Positions 9,028 through 17,635 of a stretch of DNA of 64,000 nucleotides are shown here, one piece after another. A model generated the notes under the pieces. It had not been told where the DNA came from and did no database searches. It saw only the letters and a program-made list of their open reading frames with translations. This stretch comes from Chitinophaga sp. Cy-1792 (GTDB lineage Bacteria > Bacteroidota > Bacteroidia > Chitinophagales > Chitinophagaceae). The translations under genes and the position numbers were made by a program. The DNA lies in assembly GCF_011752935.1 (NCBI RefSeq), contig NZ_VWWO01000003.1, positions 620,001 to 684,000 of the forward strand, given 5' to 3'. Every line of letters starts with the position of its first letter. The first letter of the stretch is position 1.

Positions 9028-10248
9028 ATGAAAAAATACTGTTTTGCCAGCCTGGCATTACTTTCTGCACTGAACTCGGTATCATGTCTGGCCGGTGGCC
9101 CGGAAACGCCTGCTGAACCACCCGCACGCAAGGCTAAACTGGAACTGGTAACAGATAAGTTTATTTCTCCTGTAAATATGGCCGTGCCCAATGATGGTAC
9201 TAACCGTTTGTTTTTCTGCCAGAAAGAAGGGAAGGTATGGATTGTGCAGGATGGAAAACTGGTAGCCCAGCCATTTGCTGATGTTAGCGGCGAAATGGTG
9301 AAAATCAATGCTGCCTATGATGAAAGAGGCTTACTGGGTATGGCTTTTCACCCTCAGTTTAAAAAGAATCATAAAGTATATATGTACTACAGTGCCCCGG
9401 TTCCTAATCCGGTAAAAGGCCTGAACCATAAAAGCAAACTGGTGGAATTTACTGTTTCTGCCACCAATCCGAATGAAGTAGATCCTAAATCGGAGCGTGT
9501 ACTCATGGAGGTAAACCAGCCTGAATCCAACCACAATGGCGGCCAGCTGGTATTCGGCCCTGATGGCTACCTGTACGTAGGTCTCGGTGATGGCGGTGGC
9601 GGTGGGGATAAACACGGCACCATCGGTAATGCTCAGGATCTCGGCACCGTACTGGGTAAAATCCTCCGTATTGATGTGAATGGAACACCATATAAAGTGC
9701 CTGCAGATAATCCTTTCGTTAAAACTGCCGGTGCAAAACCGGAGATCTGGGCCTATGGCCTGCGCAACCCATGGCGCTTCTCCTTTGATAAAGCCAATGG
9801 CCGCCTGTTTGCCGGCGATGTAGGGCAGGATAAGTATGAAGAAGTTGACATTATCAAAAAAGGTGGTAACTACGGCTGGAGAATTATGGAAGGGTACCAC
9901 GATTTTAACGTGCCTGCCGGCGCCGACAAATCCAAACTGATTGCACCGATCCACGAATACAACCACGATCTGGGGATTAGCATCACCGGCGGATATATAT
10001 ACCGTGGAAATGATATTCCTTCACTGAAAGGGCTCTACGTTTTTGGCGACTATAACGGAAAAGCCTTTGTACTTGTGCCTAACGGCAATAAATGGGAACG
10101 TGCTGATTTACAGTTCTCTAACCGCCCCAACGAAAATATGCAGATCCTCAGCTGGGGACAGGATGCAAAAGGTGAACTGTACGTACTCACCAGTGCCTCC
10201 ACCAGCAATGGTTTTAAAGGCGCCGTGTACAAACTGGTCAAAGACTGA
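9028..10248 (+). CDS. PQQ-dependent sugar dehydrogenase (GSDH fold), lipoprotein
   Basis: From the ATG at 9028 the product is 406 residues with a lipoprotein signal (MKKYCFASLALLSALNSVSC, lipobox cysteine at residue 20). The frame is open back to 8980 but that extension would bury the signal. The beta-propeller signatures of soluble aldose sugar dehydrogenases are present: RGLLGMAFHPQF, ESNHNGGQLVFGPDGYLYVGLGDGG (His of NHNGG is the likely catalytic base), GLRNPWRFSFD, GDVGQDKYEEVD and GGNYGW. Such enzymes oxidise sugars with PQQ in the periplasm and pass electrons to the respiratory chain. No PQQ synthesis genes are in the window. It is followed by a terminator at 10311-10337 and is probably monocistronic. 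Confidence 0.92.
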   Translation: MKKYCFASLALLSALNSVSCLAGGPETPAEPPARKAKLELVTDKFISPVNMAVPNDGTNRLFFCQKEGKVWIVQDGKLVAQPFADVSGEMVKINAAYDERGLLGMAFHPQFKKNHKVYMYYSAPVPNPVKGLNHKSKLVEFTVSATNPNEVDPKSERVLMEVNQPESNHNGGQLVFGPDGYLYVGLGDGGGGGDKHGTIGNAQDLGTVLGKILRIDVNGTPYKVPADNPFVKTAGAKPEIWAYGLRNPWRFSFDKANGRLFAGDVGQDKYEEVDIIKKGGNYGWRIMEGYHDFNVPAGADKSKLIAPIHEYNHDLGISITGGYIYRGNDIPSLKGLYVFGDYNGKAFVLVPNGNKWERADLQFSNRPNENMQILSWGQDAKGELYVLTSASTSNGFKGAVYKLVKD

Positions 10249-10310
10249 CGAATCTGCCGGCGGTAATCAAACATAAACGCTTATTCGTTCGTTATCCACA
10301 GTAAGAATGA

Positions 10311-10337
10311 CGGGCTTTTCAGCCCGGCCAAATTTTT
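10311..10337 (+). terminator. Intrinsic terminator of the sugar dehydrogenase gene
   Basis: CGGGCT (10311-10316) pairs with AGCCCG (10321-10326) around TTTC, and a T run follows at 10333-10337. Confidence 0.75.
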
Positions 10338-10346
10338 GTTAAAAGA

Positions 10347-10379
10347 GTAAATTATTCCGCCTGAGGCGGTCGAATTTAC
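10347..10379. repeat. Interrupted palindrome upstream of the tail-specific protease gene
   Basis: GTAAATT (10347-10353) and CCGCC (10357-10361) are mirrored by GGCGG (10365-10369) and AATTTAC (10373-10379) around a TGA centre. It directly abuts the -7 element at 10382, where a -33 box would be expected, so it may be an operator. Confidence 0.6.
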
Positions 10380-10381
10380 TT

Positions 10382-10389
10382 TATATTTG
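10382..10389 (+). promoter_or_regulatory. Candidate -7 element of the tail-specific protease gene
   Basis: TATATTTG matches TAnnTTTG; a second match, TATTTTTG, lies at 10399-10406. Neither has a TTG at the usual distance, so which is used is uncertain. Confidence 0.45.
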
Positions 10390-10422
10390 ATTTGACAATA
10401 TTTTTGTTCAATTGAGATACAT

Positions 10423-12540
10423 ATGAGACTGAAAGTGATAATCCCGGTAGTGCTGATTAGCTTGTCCGCTGGAGTACTGGCCTTTACCAAATTAAATCAC
10501 TACGACGACCCTCCAGGTCGTTACGAAGTGATTATGAGCCTGGTAGGGCAGATGCTGAAAGAAGGACACTACCAACCAAAACCGATTGATGATGCCTTCT
10601 CCAAAGAAGTTTTTAATAAATATCTGCGTAGCCTCGATGTCGAGAAGAAATTCTTCCTGGCAAGTGATATCAAATCCCTCCAGCCCCTGTCCACACACGT
10701 TGACGATGAGCTGAAAGGTGCCCCACTGGATTGCTTCCGCAATATTAACACCATCATCAAACAACGTATTAATGAAGCTGCCGGTATCTATCCTCAAATC
10801 CTGGCCCAGCCATTTGACTTCTCCAAAGAAGAATCAGTAGTGCTGGATGCAGACAAAATCGATTATCCGGTTGATTCTGTTGCCAGGTACGAAGCATGGA
10901 GAAAACTGCTGAAATACCGCACACTGGAAAAATTCACCGACCTCCAGGAATCACGTGATAAATCCAAGGTAGATAGCATTAAAAATAAAACAGACCAGCA
11001 ACTCGAAGCGGATGCTCGTGGAAAAGTAAAATCACTCTACGACCGCTTCTTCGAACGCCTGAAAAACCATCAGGACGATAACGACCGCTTTAGCCTGTAT
11101 GTAAATGCCATCACTACCACCATGGACCCGCATACCGACTACTTCCCACCTGATGAAAAACGTCAGTTCGAAGAGCAGATGGCTGGTAAGTTCTTTGGTA
11201 TCGGCGCCGGTCTGAAAGAAGAAGACGGCAAAATTAAAGTGATCAGCATCATTACCGGCAGCCCTAGCTGGAAAGACGGCCGCCTCAAAATCAATGATGT
11301 CATCCAGAAAGTTGCCCAGGGCGATAAAGAAGCGGTGGATATCACCGGCTACCCTGTGGAAGACGCTGTGAAACTGATCCGTGGTAATAAAGGAACCACC
11401 GTTAAACTGACCGTGAAAAGTGTGGACGGTACCGTAAAGGACATCGCCATCATACGTGACGAGATCGTACAGGAGGAAACTTTCGCTAAGTCCGCAGTGA
11501 TCAACGGTACACATAAAATTGGTTATATCTACCTGCCGGAATTCTATTCCGATTTCAACGACCGTAACGGTGCCCGTTGTGCAGATGACGTAGCCAAAGA
11601 AGTTGCTAAACTGAAAGCCGAAAAGGTAGAAGGTATCATCCTCGACCTGCGCTTCAACGGTGGTGGCTCACTGCCGGAAGTAGTACAGATGGCTGGCCTC
11701 TTCATTCCTGAAGGCCCTATCGTACAGGTTCGCTCAAGAGGTGGTCAGGCAGTAGTGCTCCGCGACCGCGATAAAAATGTTCAGTACGATGGCCCGCTGG
11801 CTATCATGGTCAACGAATACAGCGCTTCTGCATCTGAAATCCTCGCCGCTGCCATGCAGGATTACAAACGCGCCGTAATTATCGGTAGCAAACAAACCTT
11901 CGGTAAAGGTACCGTACAACGCCTCTACACACTGGACGATTTCTATCCTGTGAAAGATGGCCAGAGCCTTGGTGCACTGAAACTGACACAGCAGAAATTC
12001 TACCGCGCAAACGGTGGCTCCACCCAGCTCAAAGGCGTAGCTTCTGATATCGTGCTGCCAGATCCTTATTATGAGGTGTCTGAACGTAAAGACAGTGACG
12101 CACTGGCATGGGATGAGATTCCTAAATCAGATTATACCATCTGGCATAATCCGGTAAACGCCGAATCACTGAAAAGAAGCAGCGATAAGCGTATGGAAAC
12201 CAGCCCTGCTTTCAAACTGATGAACGAAAACCTGGCTACCCTCAGAAAAATGGAGAAACAGGATAGTTATTCACTCAACATCGATACCTATAAAAACGAG
12301 CAGAAAGTAAATACTGCCGCACTGAAAAGATACGATGCCGTGAATGATAAGGTGAAAGAACTCAACATCACCAGCATGAAGGTAGACCTGGATAAATTAG
12401 GTAACGACTCCTCTAAGGTAGCCCGTAATAAAGACTGGTTAAAAGCCAGGACCAAAGACATCTACCTGGATGAAGCTGTTAACGTGATGAATGACCTGAT
12501 CGTACAGAGCTTACCTAAAATGCAGCGTAAAGCACAATAA
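10423..12540 (+). CDS. prc: Tail-specific (carboxy-terminal processing) protease Prc/Tsp, S41
   Basis: The 705-residue product has an N-terminal signal (MRLKVIIPVVLISLSAGVLAF), the Prc-type N-terminal domain (YLRSLDVEKKFFLASDI, residues about 60-80), a PDZ domain around residues 245-340, and the S41 catalytic part. The Ser of YSASASEILAAAMQDY and the Lys of TFGKGTVQ form the Ser-Lys dyad. A long helical C-terminal extension (about residues 560-705) is typical of the E. coli Prc class rather than the shorter CtpA class. It acts in the periplasm on C-termini of secreted or damaged proteins. A second S41 protease of the short class is convergent on the other side of the intergenic region. Confidence 0.95.
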   Translation: MRLKVIIPVVLISLSAGVLAFTKLNHYDDPPGRYEVIMSLVGQMLKEGHYQPKPIDDAFSKEVFNKYLRSLDVEKKFFLASDIKSLQPLSTHVDDELKGAPLDCFRNINTIIKQRINEAAGIYPQILAQPFDFSKEESVVLDADKIDYPVDSVARYEAWRKLLKYRTLEKFTDLQESRDKSKVDSIKNKTDQQLEADARGKVKSLYDRFFERLKNHQDDNDRFSLYVNAITTTMDPHTDYFPPDEKRQFEEQMAGKFFGIGAGLKEEDGKIKVISIITGSPSWKDGRLKINDVIQKVAQGDKEAVDITGYPVEDAVKLIRGNKGTTVKLTVKSVDGTVKDIAIIRDEIVQEETFAKSAVINGTHKIGYIYLPEFYSDFNDRNGARCADDVAKEVAKLKAEKVEGIILDLRFNGGGSLPEVVQMAGLFIPEGPIVQVRSRGGQAVVLRDRDKNVQYDGPLAIMVNEYSASASEILAAAMQDYKRAVIIGSKQTFGKGTVQRLYTLDDFYPVKDGQSLGALKLTQQKFYRANGGSTQLKGVASDIVLPDPYYEVSERKDSDALAWDEIPKSDYTIWHNPVNAESLKRSSDKRMETSPAFKLMNENLATLRKMEKQDSYSLNIDTYKNEQKVNTAALKRYDAVNDKVKELNITSMKVDLDKLGNDSSKVARNKDWLKARTKDIYLDEAVNVMNDLIVQSLPKMQRKAQ

Positions 12541-12551
12541 CGAATTACCAA

Positions 12552-12605
12552 TAAGACATAAAAGAAAAGCGCTTCCAACCGGAAGCGCTTTTCTTTTATG
12601 TCTTA
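12552..12605 (+). terminator. Long perfect intrinsic terminator
   Basis: A perfect 25-bp inverted repeat (12552-12576 with 12581-12605) with a 4-nt loop. It follows the prc stop codon by 11 bp. Confidence 0.93.
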
Positions 12606-12617
12606 TTTAGATGATGG

Positions 12618-12702
12618 CACTATCTCTCTTACACTATCTCCCAGACATTATCTCCCAAATATCATCTTCCCGGATATCATCTTCGGGGTTATCCTCTCTA
12701 CC
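12618..12702. repeat. Degenerate tandem repeat, about six 14-15 nt units
   Basis: Units start at about 12618, 12632, 12646, 12660, 12675 and 12689; the first two read CACTATCTCTCTTA and CACTATCTCCCAGA, and each unit carries an ATCT/ATCC pyrimidine core. The stretch lies between two convergent terminators and codes for nothing recognisable. Confidence 0.55.
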
Positions 12703-12734
12703 AAACAAACAACATAACATAGGCAGAAAAAGAA

Positions 12735-12763
12735 AATGCCACCGCTTTATCAGCGATGGCATT
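12735..12763 (-). terminator. Intrinsic terminator of the CtpA-type protease gene
   Basis: Arms 12735-12746 and 12752-12763 (12 bp, one mismatch) enclose a 5-nt loop; on the minus strand the stem is followed by a T-rich run. Confidence 0.85.
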
Positions 12764-12782
12764 CGGGTATTTTTAAAGAGAT

Positions 12783-14393
12783 CTATTTTTCTTTATCCGC
12801 TTCAACTACTTCCAGTGCTTTCTTTACAGCCGGATCGTTCGCATTGATTGTTTCATAGAAACCTTCTGTTCTGTACAGCTGGCGGGCCATTAAGGCTTTT
12901 ATTCTGGACTTGATTTCTATTTCTTCGCGGGCAGTCACTTTGTTCAGGCCAGGAACGCTGTCGGTTTTGGCGAAGCTCATAAATTCCTGGTAAATCGCTG
13001 GCGTCGTTTCGAAGTTTTTCACGAAGTCCTGCGCATCTTTATATTGCTTGAACATAGCCTGGTGGGTAGTGTAATACCTATAGGCAAAGTTGCTGAAGGT
13101 ATTATGGGAATACATCGCCATGAGCGTAGTGGAGAAGCGGCTGGTATCAAATGGTATGAAGATATCCGGGGTGATACCACCACCACCATATACACGGCGG
13201 CCTGACGCAGTTCTGTAAGGCACGGTATCGGTTATACGAATACTGTCTTTGTTAACCAGTTCGCCGTGGTTAAAGCGGTCGTTGATATCTTCGTCATACG
13301 CATCGTGTCCGTTACCGTATGGTTTCTGGATACTGCGGCCGGAAGGAATATAGTACCTGGCAACGGTGAGGCGTAATGCACCGCCATTATCGAGGTCGTA
13401 CTGTTCCTGAACGAGGCCTTTACCGAAGGTGCGGCGGCCGATGATGGTTCCTCTGTCGTGGTCCTGGATAGCGCCGGCGAGGATTTCGCTGGCAGAAGCA
13501 GAGCCTTCATCGGTGAGGATGGCAAGGGCGCCTTTTTCGAACATGCCAGGACGTTTGGTTTTATAGTCTGTTCTTGGGAAGTCTTTTCCTTTGGTATAAA
13601 CGATCAGTTTACCCTCATCGAGGAATTCGTCGGCGATGCGGGTAGCTGCATCCAGGAATCCGCCCGGGTTCTGGCGAAGGTCGATGACCAGTTTTTTCAT
13701 GCCGGCATCGTGGAGTTCGCGCATAGACTTCATAAAGTCGTCAAAAGTGGTGGCGGAGAACTTGCTGATTTTGATGTAACCCACGCCAGGAGCGAGCATA
13801 TAGCTGGCATCGATGCTGGTTACCGGGATCACACCACGTTTGATTTTCACGACAGACTGTTTGGTGCCACGTAAGATGGTGGTACTTACCTCTGAGTCGG
13901 CAGGGCCACGCAGCAGTTTACGGATCTTGTCGGTGGTGACGTTATTGCCGGCAATCAGGCTATCGCCTACTTTGAGGATCTTGTCGCCGGTTTGCAGGCC
14001 TGCTGCTTCGGATGGGCCGCCACTGATGACAGATACAACGTTTACCGTATCGGCAGTGATATTGAATTCGATACCGATGCCCTGGAAGTTGCCGTCCAGG
14101 TCTTCATTTACCTGCTGCAGTTGGGAAGGCGGAATATAGACAGAGTGTGGGTCCAGGTGGAGCAACATTCCTTCTATGGCTTCCTGCTGGAGGTTATCTG
14201 TGTTGATGGTATCAACGTATTTGGTTTTTATCAGGTCGAGTACTTCCTGTAATGGGCCGTTCTTGGGTTTGGCAAAAAACACTGTGGTGCCGCCGGTATT
14301 CGATCCAGGCATCTTGTGACCTAAGAACATCCCGAGGGCCAGCACTACCGCCATTAAAAAAGGTAAAAAAACATTCAGCTTCCTGTTAGACAT
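12783..14393 (-). CDS. S41 family C-terminal processing peptidase, CtpA/CtpB type
   Basis: The 536-residue protein has a single N-terminal membrane segment (VFLPFLMAVVLALGMFLG, about 8-25), a PDZ domain (GIGIEFNITADTVNVVSVISGGPSEAAGLQTGD, read in parts, about residues 95-175) and an S41 domain with GSASASEILAGAIQDHDRG (catalytic Ser) and RTFGKGLVQ (catalytic Lys). It lacks the long extension of Prc, so it belongs to the shorter CtpA/B class. It would process periplasmic or envelope proteins. A C-terminal helical region of about 120 residues follows the catalytic domain. A -7-like TATTTTTG lies at 14497-14490 on the minus strand, giving a leader of nearly 100 nt. Confidence 0.94.
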   Translation of the reverse strand: MSNRKLNVFLPFLMAVVLALGMFLGHKMPGSNTGGTTVFFAKPKNGPLQEVLDLIKTKYVDTINTDNLQQEAIEGMLLHLDPHSVYIPPSQLQQVNEDLDGNFQGIGIEFNITADTVNVVSVISGGPSEAAGLQTGDKILKVGDSLIAGNNVTTDKIRKLLRGPADSEVSTTILRGTKQSVVKIKRGVIPVTSIDASYMLAPGVGYIKISKFSATTFDDFMKSMRELHDAGMKKLVIDLRQNPGGFLDAATRIADEFLDEGKLIVYTKGKDFPRTDYKTKRPGMFEKGALAILTDEGSASASEILAGAIQDHDRGTIIGRRTFGKGLVQEQYDLDNGGALRLTVARYYIPSGRSIQKPYGNGHDAYDEDINDRFNHGELVNKDSIRITDTVPYRTASGRRVYGGGGITPDIFIPFDTSRFSTTLMAMYSHNTFSNFAYRYYTTHQAMFKQYKDAQDFVKNFETTPAIYQEFMSFAKTDSVPGLNKVTAREEIEIKSRIKALMARQLYRTEGFYETINANDPAVKKALEVVEADKEK

Positions 14394-14549
14394 ATTTTGA
14401 TTATTATCCCGCTAATTTTATGACCAGTCTTGAACCTAAACTTCAAACCCCGCATTTGTTTTTATGGATGGCTTTTGTTTAAATTGTGACAAAAATAGCA
14501 TATCGAGTGCAAACTTCTACGATTCTTTAATTTGACTAAATAAACGGAC

Positions 14550-15398
14550 ATGCCCGGAAAAATAAAGCTGATAGCAGATAGCGGATCTACCAAGGCCGAA
14601 TGGGGCCTTCTTGGGGCAGCAGCCCCCGGACCATATAAAACCCAGGGAATTAGTCCGTATTTTCAGACGCTGGATCAGATTAAAGCCATCTTTACCCAGG
14701 AATTGATACCTCAGTTGCCAGCTGGCGTACATATAGATGAAATTTATTTTTATGGTACCGGCCTGTCTCAGCAAAAGAATATTGAAGTGGTTAGCGCAGC
14801 CCTCAGGGCGGTGTGGCCGGATAGTTATATAGAAGTAGACCATGACCTCATGGGCGCCGCCAGGGCTTTATGTGGCCATGGCGCCGGAATTGCCAGTATC
14901 CTGGGCACCGGGTCCAACTCCTGTTTCTATGATGGTACACGTATTAAAAAAAATAACCCTGGATTGGGGTATGTGCTGGGAGATGAGGGAAGTGGTGCTT
15001 ATCTTGGAAAAAAAGTCCTGCAATATTATTTGTATAATACCTTTGACGAAGAGTTAATAGGTAAATTTGACGAGAAATACAGCACCAATAAGGATGAAAT
15101 CCTGGAAAATGTATACAGGAAACCCCTGGCAAATCGTTATCTGGCTGGTTTTGCTACTTTCCTCTCCGAGAATAGAGGGCACTTTATGATAGAAAATATC
15201 CTGGAGGATGGGCTTAATGACTTCTTTTTTAATCATATTTATAAATACAGGGAAAGCTGGACAACCTCACTGCACTTTACCGGCAGTGTAGCCTGGCATT
15301 TCCGCGATATCCTGAAAGAGCTGTGTGATCTGTATGAATTGCCGCTGGGAAGAATACTCCGCACACCAATGGAAGGCCTTATCGAATATCATCATTAA
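14550..15398 (+). CDS. BadF/BadG-type ATPase, N-acetylglucosamine kinase-like
   Basis: The 282-residue product has the sugar-kinase/ASKHA fold motifs: phosphate-1 loop in LIADSGSTKAEWGLLG (residues 5-20), the adenosine/phosphate motif GTGSNSCFYDG (about 113-123) and GYVLGDEGSGAYLGKK. These match the BadF/BadG/BcrA/BcrD family members annotated as N-acetylglucosamine kinases in Bacteroidota. It would phosphorylate an amino sugar in the cytoplasm. The next gene, murQ, starts 17 bp downstream, so the pair probably recycles peptidoglycan sugars, with the kinase supplying MurNAc-6-P or GlcNAc-6-P. The exact sugar is an inference. Confidence 0.88.
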   Translation: MPGKIKLIADSGSTKAEWGLLGAAAPGPYKTQGISPYFQTLDQIKAIFTQELIPQLPAGVHIDEIYFYGTGLSQQKNIEVVSAALRAVWPDSYIEVDHDLMGAARALCGHGAGIASILGTGSNSCFYDGTRIKKNNPGLGYVLGDEGSGAYLGKKVLQYYLYNTFDEELIGKFDEKYSTNKDEILENVYRKPLANRYLAGFATFLSENRGHFMIENILEDGLNDFFFNHIYKYRESWTTSLHFTGSVAWHFRDILKELCDLYELPLGRILRTPMEGLIEYHH

Positions 15399-15415
15399 AA
15401 TATCAAATAAAACAT

Positions 15416-16234
15416 ATGGCATTTGTAAAAGTTACTGAACAGGAATCTCACTACCACCACCTGGAAAAAATGAGCATACAGGAATTGCTGACCGATATTA
15501 ATAAAGAAGATCAGACAGTTCCCCTGGCAGTGGCAAAAGCCATTCCTCAGATAGAGAAGCTGGTTGCTGCAATAGCAGACAAGATGCTGGCAGGTGGCCG
15601 CCTCTTTTATATGGGAGCCGGTACCAGCGGCAGGCTGGGTATCGTAGATGCTTCAGAATGCCCGCCTACCTTCGGGGTGCCCCATGGCCTGGTAATCGGT
15701 ATCATCGCCGGCGGCGACGCTGCCATCCGTAAAGCAGTGGAATTCGCCGAAGATAATAAAGAACAGGGCTGGAAAGACCTGCAGGAATTCGGTATCACCG
15801 ATAAGGACGTATTAATTGGCATTGCCGCCAGCGGTACCACCCCTTATGTGATCGGTGCCCTGGACAAATGCCGCAGTCACGGTATTACCACCGGCAGTAT
15901 CAGCTGTAACCCTGAATCTCCGATCTCTGCATCCGCCGACTTCCCGGTAGAAGTAGTGGTAGGTCCTGAATTTGTGACCGGCAGCACCCGTATGAAAAGC
16001 GGAACCGCCCAGAAACTGGTCCTCAATATGATCTCCACAGCGGTAATGATCCAGCTGGGAAGAGTAGAAGATAATAAAATGGTGAATATGCAGCTGAGCA
16101 ATGAAAAGCTGGTAGACAGAGGCGTCCGCATGCTCATGGAACAGCTGTCGCTCACTGATTATGAAGAAGCCCAGAAGCTGCTGCTGAAAGCCGGCAGCGT
16201 TAAAAAGGCAGTAGAGGATTTTGCCAAAGCCTGA
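15416..16234 (+). CDS. murQ: N-acetylmuramic acid 6-phosphate etherase
   Basis: The product is 272 residues with an SIS fold. MurQ cleaves the lactyl ether of MurNAc-6-P to give GlcNAc-6-P and lactate. The catalytic glutamates match the family: E81 in DASECPPTFG and E112 in FAEDN. GAGTSGRLG (68-75) and ASGTTPYVIGAL form the sugar-phosphate site, and GSTRMKSGTAQKLVLNM is a strongly conserved block. It is somewhat shorter than E. coli MurQ (about 298), lacking part of the C-terminal helical domain. It sits between the kinase gene (17 bp upstream) and an unknown acidic protein (32 bp downstream). Confidence 0.97.
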   Translation: MAFVKVTEQESHYHHLEKMSIQELLTDINKEDQTVPLAVAKAIPQIEKLVAAIADKMLAGGRLFYMGAGTSGRLGIVDASECPPTFGVPHGLVIGIIAGGDAAIRKAVEFAEDNKEQGWKDLQEFGITDKDVLIGIAASGTTPYVIGALDKCRSHGITTGSISCNPESPISASADFPVEVVVGPEFVTGSTRMKSGTAQKLVLNMISTAVMIQLGRVEDNKMVNMQLSNEKLVDRGVRMLMEQLSLTDYEEAQKLLLKAGSVKKAVEDFAKA

Positions 16235-16266
16235 TTTAAACCCGACATTTGACGTAATAACCTGCT

Positions 16267-16830
16267 ATGCACGACATCGAGCCATATTATAACTGGCGGC
16301 ACCTGTATACAGCAGAAGAGGATGAACTATCCCCCTTCTACGGCCGTGAATACAGTGAATTCGAATATTCGAACACAGTATATAATTATTATGTACACCC
16401 TCAGTGGGACGAATTTGGTTCCCGTAACCTGTACCTGAAAGTCTTATTCGTTGATTACCAGTTTAGTTATGCCATAATTGAATTTATCGGGGAATGGAAT
16501 GATACCCTGGATAATGATATTATGACCCTCAAACGGGAGATCATCGACCTGATGATCGTTGAAGGTATCCGGAAATTTATTTTGATCACCGAAAATGTCA
16601 TGAACTTTCATTCCTCAGATGACAGTTATTATGAAGAATGGTGGGACGATATCCGGGACGACGGAGGGTGGATCGTAGCCCTCAATATGCCCGTTCAAAC
16701 CCGCCAGGAGTTTGAGAAAGCGAGGTTATACAATTATGTGCATTTATTGGATGACGACAAGTGGCGAACATATCAGCCCGTACACTTGTTTAACATGATT
16801 GACAACGCCATGCTAAGGCGTCTGGAATAG
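16267..16830 (+). CDS. Conserved-looking acidic protein of unknown function in the murQ transcript
   Basis: This encodes 187 residues, rich in Asp, Glu, Tyr and Trp, without signal peptide or membrane segment, so it is likely cytoplasmic. Alternating hydrophobic and helix-prone blocks (NLYLKVLFVDYQFSYAIIEF, REIIDLMIVEGIRKFILIT) suggest an alpha/beta domain. A strongly acidic aromatic stretch (YYEEWWDDIRDDGG, about residues 122-135) stands out. I do not recognise the family. It follows murQ by 32 bp on the same strand, and the next promoter (sdhC) lies downstream of it, so it belongs to the amino-sugar recycling transcript. A role in that pathway is inference from position only. Confidence 0.8.
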   Translation: MHDIEPYYNWRHLYTAEEDELSPFYGREYSEFEYSNTVYNYYVHPQWDEFGSRNLYLKVLFVDYQFSYAIIEFIGEWNDTLDNDIMTLKREIIDLMIVEGIRKFILITENVMNFHSSDDSYYEEWWDDIRDDGGWIVALNMPVQTRQEFEKARLYNYVHLLDDDKWRTYQPVHLFNMIDNAMLRRLE

Positions 16831-16850
16831 TGTTTACTGATAAATATCAT

Positions 16851-16880
16851 TTGGTTTTAATTTTTCCTGCTTTAAATTTG
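16851..16880 (+). promoter_or_regulatory. sdhCAB promoter (Bacteroidota -33/-7)
   Basis: TTG at 16851-16853, 19 bp, TAAATTTG at 16873-16880. Predicted leader before the sdhC ATG at 16930 is about 45 nt. Confidence 0.82.
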
Positions 16881-16929
16881 CCCGACATTTCAACATCTTT
16901 TTTATACTAGGAAGCTTAGATTTTTACTT

Positions 16930-17616
16930 ATGAAGTGGTCACAGTTCTTTAATACCTCTATCGGTAAAAAGTTATTGGTAGGTGCTACCGGCTTGTTTCT
17001 CTGCAGTTTTGTTCTCGTACATCTGGCAGGAAACTTCCAACTGTTGTACAAAGACGAGGGTAAGGCATTCAACGCTTACGCTCAGTTTATGGGTCACAAC
17101 AGTCTAATTCAATTCATTGCATGGGGCCTGAAAATTGTGATCTTATTGCACGCTTTCATCGCCATCCAGCTCACATTCTCCAACAGAGCTGCCCGTCCGG
17201 TTAAATATGCAGTAAATCCGGGCAACGCTACCTCCTCCTGGTTTTCCCGCCAGATGGCTGTCATGGGTAGCATTCTCTTTATCTTCATTGTGGTTCACCT
17301 GGCCCAACTCTGGGGTAAATTCCACTACGGTGAAATGCCTACGAAAACATACGAAGGCATGACCGAACCACTGAAAGACCTGTATGCTGTTACTTATCAG
17401 TTATTCGAAAATCCAATTGTAGTGCTGATCTATGTGATCGGTATGATCGGATTGTCTTTCCACCTTATCCATGGTTTTAAAAGTGCCTGCCAGACTTTTG
17501 GCTTAAATCATAAAAAATATAACGGGATCATCAATTTCATCGGTGTATGGGTATTTGGTATAGCCATCCCTGTTGGCTTCGCCATCATTCCCGTTTTAAT
17601 TTATTTTAACAGATAA
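16930..17616 (+). CDS. sdhC: Succinate dehydrogenase/fumarate reductase cytochrome b subunit
   Basis: The 228-residue protein has about five membrane helices, as expected for the single-subunit b558-type anchor with two haems. Histidines placed in the helices are candidates for haem ligands (VLVHLAGNF at about residue 25, VILLHAFIAI, FIVVHLAQLWG, SFHLIHGFKSA). It anchors SdhA/SdhB to the membrane and passes electrons to menaquinone. It is the first gene of sdhC-sdhA-sdhB; sdhA follows by 19 bp. The start KWSQFFNTSIGKK is typical for the family in Bacteroidota. Confidence 0.95.
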   Translation: MKWSQFFNTSIGKKLLVGATGLFLCSFVLVHLAGNFQLLYKDEGKAFNAYAQFMGHNSLIQFIAWGLKIVILLHAFIAIQLTFSNRAARPVKYAVNPGNATSSWFSRQMAVMGSILFIFIVVHLAQLWGKFHYGEMPTKTYEGMTEPLKDLYAVTYQLFENPIVVLIYVIGMIGLSFHLIHGFKSACQTFGLNHKKYNGIINFIGVWVFGIAIPVGFAIIPVLIYFNR

Positions 17617-17635
17617 TTTTGTAAAGTAAGGATAT

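Noticed and set aside
12618..12702. CRISPR array
   Set aside because: Units are 14-15 nt, contiguous and degenerate, with no spacers, and no cas gene is present.
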